A DNA stretch of 64,000 nt, taken from positions 566,992 to 630,991 of the forward strand of contig NZ_CP059192.1 in the NCBI RefSeq assembly GCF_014251595.1, read 5' to 3'. A program made the position numbers and the translations under genes. Below, piece by piece: positions 49,508 through 58,748 of this stretch. The notes beneath the pieces were generated by a model. It searched no databases and had not been told where the DNA came from. It saw only the letters and a program-made list of their open reading frames with translations. This DNA is from Blattabacterium cuenoti (GTDB taxonomy: Bacteria; Bacteroidota; Bacteroidia; Flavobacteriales; Blattabacteriaceae). Each line of letters opens with the position of its first letter. The stretch's first letter is position 1.

Positions 49508-50697
49508 TAATAAATCATGTTATTCATTCTTTTTAAAGAATAAAAAGATATGATGGATCCTATTATTAGGATCATACAAATAACCATAAAAGAATCTTCT
49601 AGTGTAATTTTGACAGGAAAAGGTATTTCTTTTTCTATTTTAAATATTCTATATTTTTCTTGTACTAAAGAAGTAATATAAGATATAAATAGTCCACTTA
49701 AACAACCAAAAATAGTAATCATAAATCCAATATAGAAAAATATCATTTTAATTCTATATAAAGAAAAACCTAGACTCCATAATGTAAAAAGTTCTTTAAC
49801 TTTATCTAATTGTAAAATAAAAATAGCACCAAATAAATTAAATCCAGTAATTAAAATCATTAATAGAAATAAAAAATATATAAATATCTTTTCTGTATTT
49901 ATAATTTTATATAAAATTTTTTCTCTTTCTACACGTGTTATTACATCTAATTTTTTCCCTAATTTTTTTACTAAAATTTTTTTCAAATTATATACATTAG
50001 CCTTATCATGAATTTTAATTTCTAATGTATGAAAAACTTTTTTTTTCATTATATTTTGAAGTTCATATAAATCACAAAACAAATACTTTCTATCTATTTT
50101 AGGACTGAAATAAAAAATTCCTTTTATATAAACTTTTTGTTTCATAATAAATGAAGAAAAAACATTTTTTTTATTTTTTTGATGATCCAAAATAAATATT
50201 TGTAAAGGGACATTTATGTCATTATATAATATTGAAAAACATGAAATTAATGAAGACCATCCTACATATATATTTAAACAATCAAATCTATTTTTTTTAA
50301 AATCTATTTTTTTAAATTTATTCATTACTTTTTCGTATTCTATATCTACTCCTTTTAAAACAATAAAATATTCATGATTGTTATAACGAAAAAAAACTTT
50401 TTTTTCCATGGTTTTAGAAAAAGCTAGAATTCCTTGTATAGATTTTATTTTTTTTATAATATTATCATCAATCACAAAATCTTTTTCATTAGAATAGGAA
50501 ATTGTAATATCCGGATAATGAATTTGATAAAATTTTTTATTTAAATTTTCTAATCCAGAAAAAATAAATAAAATCGTAGATAAAGAAAATGTGGAAACAC
50601 TAATAGATAAAATGGATAAAAAAACAATAATGTTAACAAGGTTCGTCCTTTTTTTAGAAAAAAAATAACGTATAGATATATATAAAGAAGTATTCAA
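49498..50697 (-). CDS. LolC/LolE-like FtsX-fold permease
   Basis: A 399-residue membrane protein with the FtsX/MacB arrangement: one membrane segment near residues 20-48, a large periplasmic domain (about 50-265), then three segments (about 272-298, 316-345, 365-388). The C-terminal half contains the permease helices of the lipoprotein-releasing LolCE complex (INTEKIFIYFLFLLMILITGFN). This suggests lipoprotein release from the inner membrane, which fits the presence of lgt. The ATPase LolD is not adjacent. Another member of the FtsX family is possible. Confidence 0.78.
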   Translation of the reverse strand: MNTSLYISIRYFFSKKRTNLVNIIVFLSILSISVSTFSLSTILFIFSGLENLNKKFYQIHYPDITISYSNEKDFVIDDNIIKKIKSIQGILAFSKTMEKKVFFRYNNHEYFIVLKGVDIEYEKVMNKFKKIDFKKNRFDCLNIYVGWSSLISCFSILYNDINVPLQIFILDHQKNKKNVFSSFIMKQKVYIKGIFYFSPKIDRKYLFCDLYELQNIMKKKVFHTLEIKIHDKANVYNLKKILVKKLGKKLDVITRVEREKILYKIINTEKIFIYFLFLLMILITGFNLFGAIFILQLDKVKELFTLWSLGFSLYRIKMIFFYIGFMITIFGCLSGLFISYITSLVQEKYRIFKIEKEIPFPVKITLEDSFMVICMILIIGSIISFYSLKRMNNMIYYYK

Positions 50698-50714
50698 AAT
50701 ACTATTAAAAAGGA

Positions 50715-51023
50715 TTATACAGATGGAAAAAAATCTAATTTTGGAATTTTTTTAACACGATATCTTAGTTTTTTAGAAAGTATCTTTCTATAAAATCTAG
50801 ATCTATAACGAATAGATTTCAGTATACTTTTATCTAAAAAAGGATAAATACTAACATATACTTTGATTAAATTCATATCAGAAGTAATACATATTTTAAT
50901 TAAAGTCACTAAAAATTTACTTTTATTTTGACTATAAAAAATTTCTTCATTAAGAATTTCCGCGATTTCCATAAAAAATATTGAAGATAATTTCTCATTT
51001 CTAATCAAACTCATTTTTTTCAT
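50715..51023 (-). CDS. rbfA: Ribosome-binding factor A
   Basis: KH-fold protein needed for 16S rRNA maturation. It has 102 residues and the RbfA pattern: RNEKLSSIFFMEIAEIL, then the KICITSDMNLIKVYVSIYP strand and RSRFYRKILSKKLRYRVKKIPKL. An inner ATG gives MSLIRNEKL as an alternative start. It lies 17 bases upstream of the permease gene, in the same direction. Confidence 0.9.
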   Translation of the reverse strand: MKKMSLIRNEKLSSIFFMEIAEILNEEIFYSQNKSKFLVTLIKICITSDMNLIKVYVSIYPFLDKSILKSIRYRSRFYRKILSKKLRYRVKKIPKLDFFPSV

Positions 51024-51079
51024 AGTTTTGTTAATTAAATAACTTTTAGAAGTATGACATGAAAAAAATTAACAAAAAA

Positions 51080-51111
51080 TTTGTAATAGGAAAAATAATG
51101 TTGTAAACTTG
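51080..51111 (+). promoter_or_regulatory. Candidate Bacteroidota promoter for tRNA-Ile2
   Basis: TTTG (51080-51083) and TAAACTTG (51104-51111, one mismatch from TAnnTTTG) are separated by 20 bases. The gene starts 28 bases further on, at 51139. This matches the -33/-7 spacing of the Bacteroidota primary sigma factor well. Confidence 0.5.
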
Positions 51112-51138
51112 TACAGTTTCCATTCTATTGTATTTTAA

Positions 51139-51212
51139 GGTCCCATAGCTCAGTTGGTTAGAGCACCTGACTCATAATCAGGGAGTCGCTGGTTCAAATC
51201 CAGCTGGGACCA
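51139..51212 (+). tRNA. tRNA with CAT anticodon, probably tRNA-Ile2 (lysidine type)
   Basis: Acceptor GGTCCCA/TGGGACC, D stem GCTC/GAGC, anticodon arm CTGA-CTCATAA-TCAG (CAT), T stem GCTGG/CCAGC with loop TTCAAAT, discriminator A, no encoded CCA. The GACTCATAATC arm and GTCGCTGGTTCAAA segment resemble the E. coli tRNA-Ile2, whose C34 is modified to lysidine by TilS to read AUA. tRNA-Met remains possible. The other CAT tRNA at 33421 is a better elongator Met. Confidence 0.7.
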
Positions 51213-51236
51213 TTGTGTTTGTTTTGTAACGGTTTG

Positions 51237-51311
51237 TAACCGGGGAGGGATTCGAACCCACAACTTACAGTTTAGGAAACTGTTGTTCTATCCTAATTGA
51301 ACTACCCAGTC
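51237..51311 (-). tRNA. tRNA-Arg (CCT)
   Basis: Reverse strand: acceptor GACTGGG/CCCGGTT (with G-U and U-G pairs), D stem GTTC/GAAC, anticodon arm ACAGT-TTCCTAA-ACTGT (CCT), T stem GTGGG/CCCTC with a U-U mismatch and loop TTCGAAT, discriminator A, no CCA. It reads AGG codons. Its first 10 bases are also the last 10 bases of rpmA including the stop codon TAG. Confidence 0.9.
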
Positions 51312-51574
51312 TCATTAGATAATGTCTCTATAACAGAAACAATTGATTTATTTTTTTTTACTTTCTTAAACGAAACATAACCATTTTTTTTTGCGTATAA
51401 AGTATGATCTTTTCCTATCCCTACATTATTTCCAGGATAATGTTTTGTTCCTCGTTGACGAAGTATAATATTACCAGAATTTACATATTGGTTCCCATAT
51501 ATTTTTATACCCAATCTTCTTCCTATAGAATCTCTTCCATTTCTAGAACTTCCAGAACCTTTTTTATGAGCCAT
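51302..51574 (-). CDS. rpmA: 50S ribosomal protein L27
   Basis: 90 residues; begins [20 protein letters not shown], then [21 protein letters not shown], the L27 signature. L27's N-terminus reaches the peptidyl-transferase centre. The last few residues (SNETG) extend slightly past the usual end, and their codons overlap the 5' end of tRNA-Arg(CCT) by 10 bases. It follows rplU by 8 bases in the normal L21-L27 pair. Confidence 0.96.
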   Translation of the reverse strand: MAHKKGSGSSRNGRDSIGRRLGIKIYGNQYVNSGNIILRQRGTKHYPGNNVGIGKDHTLYAKKNGYVSFKKVKKNKSIVSVIETLSNETG

Positions 51575-51582
51575 ATATTATT

Positions 51583-51906
51583 TTATTGTTTTTTTTCTAA
51601 AAAAGAAATAATTTTGATTTTGGAAAATAAAGGTCTAAATCCATTCTTTACTTTATAACCCTTTCTTCTTTTTTTTTTAAAAATAAATATCTTTTTCCCT
51701 TTTATATGTTGTAATATTTCGATTTCGATACTTATTCTATCTAAAAAAGGATATCCTAAAAGAAGTTTTCCTTCTTTATAAAACAAAAAAACTTGATTTA
51801 ATAATATTTTATCACCTATTTTTGCAGAAATATGAGGAACATAAATATATTTATTTTCAACAAGTTTAAATTGTTTATCTTTTATATTGACAATCGCATA
51901 TATCAT
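51583..51906 (-). CDS. rplU: 50S ribosomal protein L21
   Basis: 107 residues; MIYAIVNIKDKQFKLVENKYIYVP is the L21 start and KKRRKGYKVKNGFRPLFSKIKI is the conserved C-terminal signature (IxxYKxKxxxRxxxGHRQ-like, modified here). It binds 23S rRNA and depends on L20 for assembly in E. coli. Upstream of rpmA in the usual order, 16 bases downstream of sufS. Confidence 0.94.
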   Translation of the reverse strand: MIYAIVNIKDKQFKLVENKYIYVPHISAKIGDKILLNQVFLFYKEGKLLLGYPFLDRISIEIEILQHIKGKKIFIFKKKRRKGYKVKNGFRPLFSKIKIISFLEKKQ

Positions 51907-51922
51907 AAATAATTTTAATAAT

Positions 51923-53158
51923 TTATTTTAGTAATATTTTTTTTGCTTTTAAAAGACCTTCAAATAAATAATCGATTTCTTCAAAAGTATTATATATAGA
52001 AAAACTAACACGAATCATTCCTGAAACTTTAAAAAAATTCATAAGAGGTTGTGCACATAAATGTCCTGTTCGAACTGCAATTCCTAAACGATCTAAAATA
52101 ATACCCACATCAAAACAATGCAATTCATATAAATTAAAGGAAATAATTCCAGATTTATCAGATATTTTTTTATCATCTCCATATAATTGAATTCCATCTA
52201 TTGAAGATAAACGTTTTATGGCATACATCAAAAGCTTTTTTTTGTAAGATTGAATATTTGATATTCCTATTTCTTCTACAAAATCTATTGCATGTCTCCA
52301 TACAATAATTCCTTCTATATTTGGGGTTCCTGCTTCAAATTTGAACGGTAAATCGGAATAAGTTGTTTGATCAAAATTTACATTTTGAATCATTTCACCT
52401 CCAAATTGATAAGGATATAATTTTTCCAATATTTTTTTTTTACCATACAATATACCAATTCCAGTAGGTCCATACATTTTATGAGCCGAAAAAACATAAA
52501 AATCAACATTTAAATTCTGTACATTTAAATCTAAATTAGAAGGAGCTTGAGCCCCATCAATTAAAACTAAAGCTCCATATTGATGAGCTTTTTCAATAAT
52601 ATATTTAATGGGATTAATAATCCCTAGTACATTAGATATATGACTAATAGACACTATTTTGGTTCTATTTGAAATCAAAAATTTCAAATCTGTTAATTTT
52701 AAAAAACCATTATCGTAAATGGATATGATTTTTAAAATAGCACCTTTTTTTTTACAAAGAATTTGCCATGGAACAATATTTGAGTGATGTTCCATACAAG
52801 AAATAATAATTTCATCTCCTTTTTTTATAAAAGATTCTATACTAGAGGCAACCAAATTGATTGATTCTGTAGTTCCTTTTGTAAATATAATCTCAGAAGA
52901 ATGTCTTGCATGAATAAATTTTTGAATTTTTTTTCTAACATTTTCGACATGTAAAGTTGCTTTATGACTGAGATAATGCAATCCTCTATGAACATTAGAA
53001 TTCATAGTAGAGTAATAATTTTGAGAAGCTTGAATGACCTTTAATGGTTTTTGAGTTGTTGCTGCATTATCCATATAAATTAAAGGATTAGAATATATTT
53101 TTTCTTTTAAAATAGGAAATTGATTTCTTATTTTTTGTATTTCTTTTTCTGACAACAT
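51923..53158 (-). CDS. sufS: Cysteine desulfurase SufS
   Basis: PLP enzyme that takes sulphur from cysteine as a persulfide for Fe-S assembly. It has 411 residues. The PLP lysine is K227 in SAHKMYG, the persulfide cysteine is C368 in RTGHLCAQP, and MDNAATTQKP near 29-38 and MEHHSNIVPW near 122-131 are further family motifs. It ends the run sufA-B-C-D-S. No sufE or sufU follows. Confidence 0.96.
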   Translation of the reverse strand: MLSEKEIQKIRNQFPILKEKIYSNPLIYMDNAATTQKPLKVIQASQNYYSTMNSNVHRGLHYLSHKATLHVENVRKKIQKFIHARHSSEIIFTKGTTESINLVASSIESFIKKGDEIIISCMEHHSNIVPWQILCKKKGAILKIISIYDNGFLKLTDLKFLISNRTKIVSISHISNVLGIINPIKYIIEKAHQYGALVLIDGAQAPSNLDLNVQNLNVDFYVFSAHKMYGPTGIGILYGKKKILEKLYPYQFGGEMIQNVNFDQTTYSDLPFKFEAGTPNIEGIIVWRHAIDFVEEIGISNIQSYKKKLLMYAIKRLSSIDGIQLYGDDKKISDKSGIISFNLYELHCFDVGIILDRLGIAVRTGHLCAQPLMNFFKVSGMIRVSFSIYNTFEEIDYLFEGLLKAKKILLK

Positions 53159-53166
53159 ATTATATA

Positions 53167-54465
53167 TTACAAATATTTATCTAATTTTTCCTTTATTTTT
53201 TCATGTATATATTTTTTCAATTCCAAAATATGAATAGAAACTAACATTTCCTCTAAAAAAGAAGATAACAATAATATTTTAGCTTTTTTCTCAGGAATTC
53301 CTCTTGATTGAAGATAAAATAACTCAGATTCTCGTATATTACCAACCGTGCAACCATGTGAACACTTTACATATTCAGAATAAATTTCTAATTGAGGATT
53401 GGCATAAATACGCGCATCATTGGAAAGAAGTATATTATGATTTTTTTGAAAAGCATTTATCTTTTTTATAAATTCATTCACAATTATTTTTCCATTAAAA
53501 ATTCCTTTAGATTTTTCACATAAAATATTTTTATACAATTGGAAACTATAGGAATCTGAACATAAATGATTTATAGAGGTATGATGATCGACAAATTGTT
53601 TTCCTGACAACAGAGAAATTCCATACAAATAAGAATAAGTTTTTTTTCCATTAGAATAGAATTTTAAATTATTTCTTATAAAATTTCCTTGTAAAGAAAA
53701 TGTATAAATGGTACATTTACTATTTTTGTTTTGTTTAAAAAATGTATTATCTATTACAGAAGTTTCTTCTAAATCATTTTGTACTTTGTAGTAGTCAATT
53801 ATACTATGATTCATAGCATAAATCTCACTCACATAATTTATAAAGGCAAAATGTTTCCTTAAAGATTTATAATGTTCTATAATTTTAACATGTGAGTATT
53901 CTCCTACTACAATCAAATTCCTATGATTTAACATAATTTTAGATTCTATACCTGTAGAAATATGTAAAATTTCTATAGGTTTTTCTAAAAAAACATTATT
54001 AGGGATATAAATATAGGCTCCATCTTCTAACAATAATGTATTTAAAGTATAAAATGCATCATATTGATATGATAATTTTCCATAATAATCTTTAATTTCA
54101 TCATCATCTAATGATACTATATTTGATATATAAATATTTTTTGTATGTTTCTCAGAAAGAAAAGGGTTATATTTTCCATCTATAAAAATTAAAATAAAAG
54201 ATCTTTCTTTTTTAAGAAAAGTTAATTTCTCTATTTTTTCTTTTTCTACTTTTTTTATTTTTTCATGTTGAGAAATAATATTATAATCTTGGTTAACAAT
54301 TGAATTAATATCCGTGTTTTTCCATTCTTCGTTAATCGACGATGGAAATCCATTTTTATGAAAAAAATCAAAATGTTTTCGTTTTAAAAAAGACATATAA
54401 GAATCTTTTTTTCTTGAAAAAGAAAATTTATTAATTAATAAACTTATTTTTTCTCTTAACTGCAT
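53167..54465 (-). CDS. sufD: Fe-S cluster assembly scaffold SufD
   Basis: Partner of SufB in the SufBCD scaffold. It has 432 residues. The beta-helix core is recognisable (YIYIPNNVFLEKPIEIL) and the C-terminal part contains GIFNGKIIVNEFIKKINAF, EIYSEYVKCSHGCTVG and the family's LSSFLEEML ending. The scaffold His and Cys in KCSHGC are kept. It is 8 bases before sufS and 40 bases after sufC. Confidence 0.94.
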   Translation of the reverse strand: MQLREKISLLINKFSFSRKKDSYMSFLKRKHFDFFHKNGFPSSINEEWKNTDINSIVNQDYNIISQHEKIKKVEKEKIEKLTFLKKERSFILIFIDGKYNPFLSEKHTKNIYISNIVSLDDDEIKDYYGKLSYQYDAFYTLNTLLLEDGAYIYIPNNVFLEKPIEILHISTGIESKIMLNHRNLIVVGEYSHVKIIEHYKSLRKHFAFINYVSEIYAMNHSIIDYYKVQNDLEETSVIDNTFFKQNKNSKCTIYTFSLQGNFIRNNLKFYSNGKKTYSYLYGISLLSGKQFVDHHTSINHLCSDSYSFQLYKNILCEKSKGIFNGKIIVNEFIKKINAFQKNHNILLSNDARIYANPQLEIYSEYVKCSHGCTVGNIRESELFYLQSRGIPEKKAKILLLSSFLEEMLVSIHILELKKYIHEKIKEKLDKYL

Positions 54466-54505
54466 TTAATGATAAAGATAGAATTAAATAATTACTTTTT
54501 ATACT

Positions 54506-55261
54506 TTATTTTATGTATTTATTTATGATCCAGTCATATCCTTCTTGTTCTAACTTTTCAGCTAATTTTTGATTTCCTGACTGAATAATTTTTCCATTAT
54601 ATAAAATATGTATGATATAGTCTGAAAAGATGTAATCTAGTAATCTTTTATAATGAGTTATAATTAAAATAGAATTTTTATTGTTTCTAAAAATGTTAAT
54701 TCCTTTAGCAACAATACGTAAAGCATCTATATCTAAACCTGAATCAACTTCATCTAAAACAGATAATAAAGGATCTAACATCATCATTTGAAATATCTCA
54801 TTACGTTTTTTTTCTCCACCTGAAAATCCATCATTTAAAGAACGATAAAAAAAATTTTTTTCAATATTCAATAAAGAAGATTTTTCCTTTATTTTTAATA
54901 AAATGTCTTTAGCGGATATTTTATTTATCTTTTTTGCTTCACAAACAGAATTTAACGCTGTTTTAATAAAATTCACAATAGAGACTCCTGGTATTTCTAT
55001 GGGATGTTGAAAAGAAAGAAAAATTCCTAAATGTGCCCGATCTTCTGGTGAAAGATTTTTTAAATTTTTATTTAAAAAATAAATATTTCCTTCAGTTATG
55101 ATATACTCTTTTTTTCCTGCTATGACAGAAGCCAGAGTGCTTTTTCCAGAACCATTGGGCCCCATAATAACATGACTTTCTCCTGCATTTATTTTTAAAT
55201 TTATTCCTTTCAGTATTTTTTTGTTTCCTATAGAAACATGTAAATTTTCTATACTTAACAT
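54506..55261 (-). CDS. sufC: Fe-S assembly ATPase SufC
   Basis: ABC ATPase that drives SufBCD. It has 251 residues. Walker A is GPNGSGKST at 34-42, the signature is FSGGEKKRNEI near 146-156, Walker B with catalytic Glu is SVLDEVDSGLD, and LIITHYKRLLDYI is the H-loop. It lies between sufB and sufD with 12- and 40-base gaps. Confidence 0.96.
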   Translation of the reverse strand: MLSIENLHVSIGNKKILKGINLKINAGESHVIMGPNGSGKSTLASVIAGKKEYIITEGNIYFLNKNLKNLSPEDRAHLGIFLSFQHPIEIPGVSIVNFIKTALNSVCEAKKINKISAKDILLKIKEKSSLLNIEKNFFYRSLNDGFSGGEKKRNEIFQMMMLDPLLSVLDEVDSGLDIDALRIVAKGINIFRNNKNSILIITHYKRLLDYIFSDYIIHILYNGKIIQSGNQKLAEKLEQEGYDWIINKYIK

Positions 55262-55273
55262 ACAATTTGATTA

Positions 55274-56716
55274 TTATCCGACAGATCCTTCCAAAGAAAT
55301 TTCTAAAAGTTTTTGGGCTTCTACTGCAAATTCCATAGGAAGTTTTTTCAAAATATCATTACTAAAACCATGAACAATTAAAGAAATTGCTTTTTCTGTA
55401 TCTATTCCTCTTTGATTACAATAGAAAATTTGATTTTCTCCAATTTTTGAAGTTGTTGCTTCATGTTCAACTTTAGAATTAGAATTACATACATCAATAT
55501 ATGGAAAAGTATGAGCTCCACATTGGTTTCCAATTAATAAAGAATCACATTGAGAAAAATTACGAGAATGAATGGCTTTAGAATCGATTTTAACCAATCC
55601 TCTATAATTATTTTGAGCTTTTCCAACGGATATTCCTTTTGATATAATAAGACTTTTGGTATGTTTTCCCATGTGGACCATTTTAGTTCCTGTATCTGCT
55701 TGTTGAAAGTTTTTAGTTAAAGCTAAAGAATAAAATTGTCCTATGGAAAAATCTCCTTTTAAAATACAAGATGGGTATTTCCAAGTGATTGAAGAACCTG
55801 TTTCTACTTGTATCCAAGATATTTTGGCTTTTTTTTCACATAAACCACGTTTTGTGACAAAATTCAAAACACCACCTTCCCCATTTTTATTTCCGGGAAA
55901 CCAATTTTGAACAGTAGAATATTTAATTTCAGCATTCTCCAATGCTATTATTTCTACAACAGCAGCATGCAATTGATTTTCTTTTCTTTGTGGAGCCGTA
56001 CATCCTTCTAAATAACTAACGTAAGAGTCTTTATCTGCGATAATTAAAGTTCTTTCGAATTGTCCCGTTTTACTTTCATTAATGCGAAAATAAGTGGATA
56101 ATTCCATAGGACAACGTACTCCTTTTGGAATGTAGCAGAAAGAACCATCTGAAAATACAGCTGAATTTAAAGCTGCATAAAAATTATCTTTTTTTGATAC
56201 AACTGAACCTAAATATTTTTTTACTATATTGGGATATTTTATCACAGCTTCATTGATAGAACAAAATATAATTCCTTTATCCTTTAACTTATTCTGAAAT
56301 GTAGTGGCTAAAGAAACGGAATCTAATACTATATCCGTGGCTATTCCTGAAAGTGTTTTTTGTTCTTCTATAGGAATTCCCAATTTTCTGAACGTATCTA
56401 TTAATTCTGGATCTATTTCTTCTAAATTGTTTAAATCTATTTTTTTTTTAGGAGCAGAATAATAACTTATTTTTTGAAAATCTGGAACTTTATATTTTAT
56501 ATTGGCCCATTTTGGGGAATTCATTTTTTTCCATATATGATAAGATTCTAATCTCCAATCTAACATCCATGTAGGTTCCTTTTTTTTTTCCGTTATTTTA
56601 CGAATAACATCCTCATTTAATCCCTCTGCTATTTTATCTGATTCAATGGAAGTATAAAATCCATATTTATATTCAGATTCATAAAAACTTTTTAGTATTT
56701 TATTATTTTTTCTCAT
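55274..56716 (-). CDS. sufB: Fe-S cluster assembly scaffold SufB
   Basis: Main scaffold on which the cluster is built. From the ATG at 56716 it has 480 residues ([14 protein letters not shown]). It has [20 protein letters not shown] near 240 and [18 protein letters not shown] near 395 with the cluster cysteines, and [23 protein letters not shown] near 430 split by the normal length. An ATG at 56740 would add 8 residues; I prefer 56716, which overlaps the sufA stop by one base (TAATG). Confidence 0.94.
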   Translation of the reverse strand: MRKNNKILKSFYESEYKYGFYTSIESDKIAEGLNEDVIRKITEKKKEPTWMLDWRLESYHIWKKMNSPKWANIKYKVPDFQKISYYSAPKKKIDLNNLEEIDPELIDTFRKLGIPIEEQKTLSGIATDIVLDSVSLATTFQNKLKDKGIIFCSINEAVIKYPNIVKKYLGSVVSKKDNFYAALNSAVFSDGSFCYIPKGVRCPMELSTYFRINESKTGQFERTLIIADKDSYVSYLEGCTAPQRKENQLHAAVVEIIALENAEIKYSTVQNWFPGNKNGEGGVLNFVTKRGLCEKKAKISWIQVETGSSITWKYPSCILKGDFSIGQFYSLALTKNFQQADTGTKMVHMGKHTKSLIISKGISVGKAQNNYRGLVKIDSKAIHSRNFSQCDSLLIGNQCGAHTFPYIDVCNSNSKVEHEATTSKIGENQIFYCNQRGIDTEKAISLIVHGFSNDILKKLPMEFAVEAQKLLEISLEGSVG

Positions 56717-57048
56717 TATGATGAAAAACTTTTTCCGCACCTACAAGTATCTTTGGTTTTAGGTTTTTTAAAATAAAATCCTTTTCCATTTAATTCATCG
56801 GAATATTCTAATGTCGTTCCTTCTAAATAAGGGATGCTATTTTGATCTATCAAAATTTTCATTTCTTTTTGATGAAAAAGTTGATCTCCTTTTTGTTTTT
56901 TTTGATCAAAAGTAAGTTCATAAGATAGACTTGAACAACATCCAGTTTTGACTCCAAATCTTACGAAAGATTCATCATGAGAAAATCCCTCTTTTTTCAT
57001 AAGATGAATTAATTTATTTTTAGCTTTTTCAGATATTACAAAAACCAT
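56716..57048 (-). CDS. sufA: A-type Fe-S carrier SufA/IscA-like
   Basis: Carries assembled clusters to target proteins. It has 110 residues. The three cluster cysteines are visible: C38 in VKTGCCSSL and C102/C104 in TCRCGKSF, spaced 64 residues as in the family. It is the first gene of the suf run. HscA/IscU genes are not present, so it belongs to the Suf rather than the Isc system. Confidence 0.93.
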   Translation of the reverse strand: MVFVISEKAKNKLIHLMKKEGFSHDESFVRFGVKTGCCSSLSYELTFDQKKQKGDQLFHQKEMKILIDQNSIPYLEGTTLEYSDELNGKGFYFKKPKTKDTCRCGKSFSS

Positions 57049-57113
57049 AATATTTATAATTTTTAATTATATTTTAATTACAAAAGATAAAGATAATTTT
57101 TTTACAGGATTAA

Positions 57114-57632
57114 TTATTTCATAAACCAGTCAATTTTTGTGATTCCTTCTTTTATCCCCCATTTATCTGACATTCCAGCATTAATTTCTAAAATATACTT
57201 TATATTTGAAGTGAAATTAATTATTTCTATACTTTTCATTGGACTTACATGTTTATTCACGAAAACAACAATACCAAACTGATTTATATATACAATATCT
57301 AGAGGAATTCGTACATCTTTCATTGTTATATTTTGATATTCTTCTTGATTTTTGAATGAAAATAACATACCTCTATTCTTTTTCAAAGAAGACCTATATT
57401 TTAATCCATTTATTTTTTCTGAATCTTGATCGGCTAATTCTATATCTATTTTTTTGATGATGTAATTATTATTTTTTAAATATAATTCTCCATCTTTAAT
57501 AAATTCTATTTCTAACATATTTCCGATATCTAAAAACATATCATAATTATAATCAACTCTTTCAGAAGAATTTATAAAAATGCATATCATAATAAAGATC
57601 CCTGTAGGGAAAAAAATATTTCTTTTTTTCAT
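57114..57632 (-). CDS. DUF192 protein, secreted or membrane-anchored
   Basis: 172 residues with a short hydrophobic N-terminus (NIFFPTGIFIMICIFINS) and then the DUF192 core: IELADQDSEKINGLKYRSSL, NRGMLFSF, MKDVRIPLDIVYI and VLEINAG-like KYILEINAGMSDKWG. The DUF192 family has no settled function; a link to cell-envelope or nitrate metabolism has been proposed in some organisms. It shares one base with lgt, so the two are probably coupled. Confidence 0.85.
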   Translation of the reverse strand: MKKRNIFFPTGIFIMICIFINSSERVDYNYDMFLDIGNMLEIEFIKDGELYLKNNNYIIKKIDIELADQDSEKINGLKYRSSLKKNRGMLFSFKNQEEYQNITMKDVRIPLDIVYINQFGIVVFVNKHVSPMKSIEIINFTSNIKYILEINAGMSDKWGIKEGITKIDWFMK

Positions 57633-58516
57633 TATGAAAAAAAATATTTTTTAATTTTTGATTGATTCAGAAGAAAAAATCCAAAAAAAATGAAAGGAAC
57701 ACTGAGCCATTGTCCTGTATTTATAGATAGAAAATTAATCAACTCTTCTCCTTGTGGTTCTTTCATAAATTCTATTAAAAAACGGACAGACCAAAGTAAA
57801 ATGAAAAAGATTCCGGATAAAAATCCATTATAATTTTTTTTGTCTGTTTTATAGAAATACCAAAGTAATAAAAAAATCACGAAATAACCAATAGATTCAT
57901 ATATTTGTGCAGGATGTCTAGGAACGATTTCTCCATATTCTGTATCCATTTGTACAAATTTCACCGCCCAAGGTAATTTATCACTACATGGCTTTCCGAC
58001 TATTTCAGAATTAAAAAAATTTCCTACTCTTATAAAAACAGCAGCTATCGAAACAGGAAGACATAATCTATCACATAACCAAATAAAAGATCTATTTTTT
58101 AGTATTATTTTATTATAAAAAAAACTAGATAAAATAATTCCTATAGTAGCACCGTGACTGGACAAACCTCTATAACCAATAAATTCGTAACCTTTTATAA
58201 ATCCTAACAAAAAACTATTATTATTTTCTCTTATAGGAAGAAAAGCTTCAATCCAATGATCTGAAAAATATGAAAAATCATAAAATAAAACTTGACCCAA
58301 TCTTGCTCCTATAAGTGTTCCAAGAAAAGTATATATAAATAAAGGGTCCAAATATTTTTTATCTATATTATCATTTTGATAGATATACTGCATAATGTAC
58401 CATCCTAATGAAAAAGAAATCACAAACATTAGACTATAAACATGAATAAAAAAACCTTTCCACAAACTAAATTTGTGAATAGGATCCCAATGAATCATAT
58501 ATTCTAATATTTTCAT
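57632..58516 (-). CDS. lgt: Prolipoprotein diacylglyceryl transferase
   Basis: Integral membrane enzyme that lipidates the Cys of lipoprotein signal peptides. It has 294 residues and about seven membrane segments. The phosphatidylglycerol-binding region GARLGQVLFYD and GYRGLSSHGATIGI are present, as is HPAQIYESIGYF with the catalytic residues. It implies that some lipoproteins are still made, consistent with the LolCE-like gene at 49498. Confidence 0.93.
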   Translation of the reverse strand: MKILEYMIHWDPIHKFSLWKGFFIHVYSLMFVISFSLGWYIMQYIYQNDNIDKKYLDPLFIYTFLGTLIGARLGQVLFYDFSYFSDHWIEAFLPIRENNNSFLLGFIKGYEFIGYRGLSSHGATIGIILSSFFYNKIILKNRSFIWLCDRLCLPVSIAAVFIRVGNFFNSEIVGKPCSDKLPWAVKFVQMDTEYGEIVPRHPAQIYESIGYFVIFLLLWYFYKTDKKNYNGFLSGIFFILLWSVRFLIEFMKEPQGEELINFLSINTGQWLSVPFIFFGFFLLNQSKIKKYFFS

Positions 58517-58528
58517 GATTGATTCGAT

Positions 58529-58747
58529 TTATTTTATAGGATCATAGCCCCATGCTCCCCATGGGTTACATTTAATGATTCTTTTCACACTTATAAATAT
58601 TGCTTTAAAAAAATGGAATTTTTTTAATGATAAAATCATATAGTTTGAACACGTAGGAATATATCTGCAATTATTTCCTATATATGGAGATATTACGATT
58701 TGATAAAATTTTACAATTTTTATGAAAAAAATTCTTATAATTTTCAT
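58529..58747 (-). CDS. yidD: Membrane protein insertion efficiency factor YidD
   Basis: 72 residues with FYQIVISPYIGNNCRYIPTCSNY and KRIIKCNPWGAWGYDPI, which is the YidD signature with three conserved cysteines. It assists insertion of membrane proteins with YidC. In many bacteria it lies between rnpA and yidC; here it lies between aconitase and lgt, and begins one base after the aconitase stop. Confidence 0.93.
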   Translation of the reverse strand: MKIIRIFFIKIVKFYQIVISPYIGNNCRYIPTCSNYMILSLKKFHFFKAIFISVKRIIKCNPWGAWGYDPIK

Positions 58748-58748
58748 T

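Noticed and set aside
56717-56740. Upstream ATG of sufB at 56740
   Set aside because: Would overlap sufA by 25 bases and adds non-conserved residues; the ATG at 56716 gives a one-base TAATG overlap.
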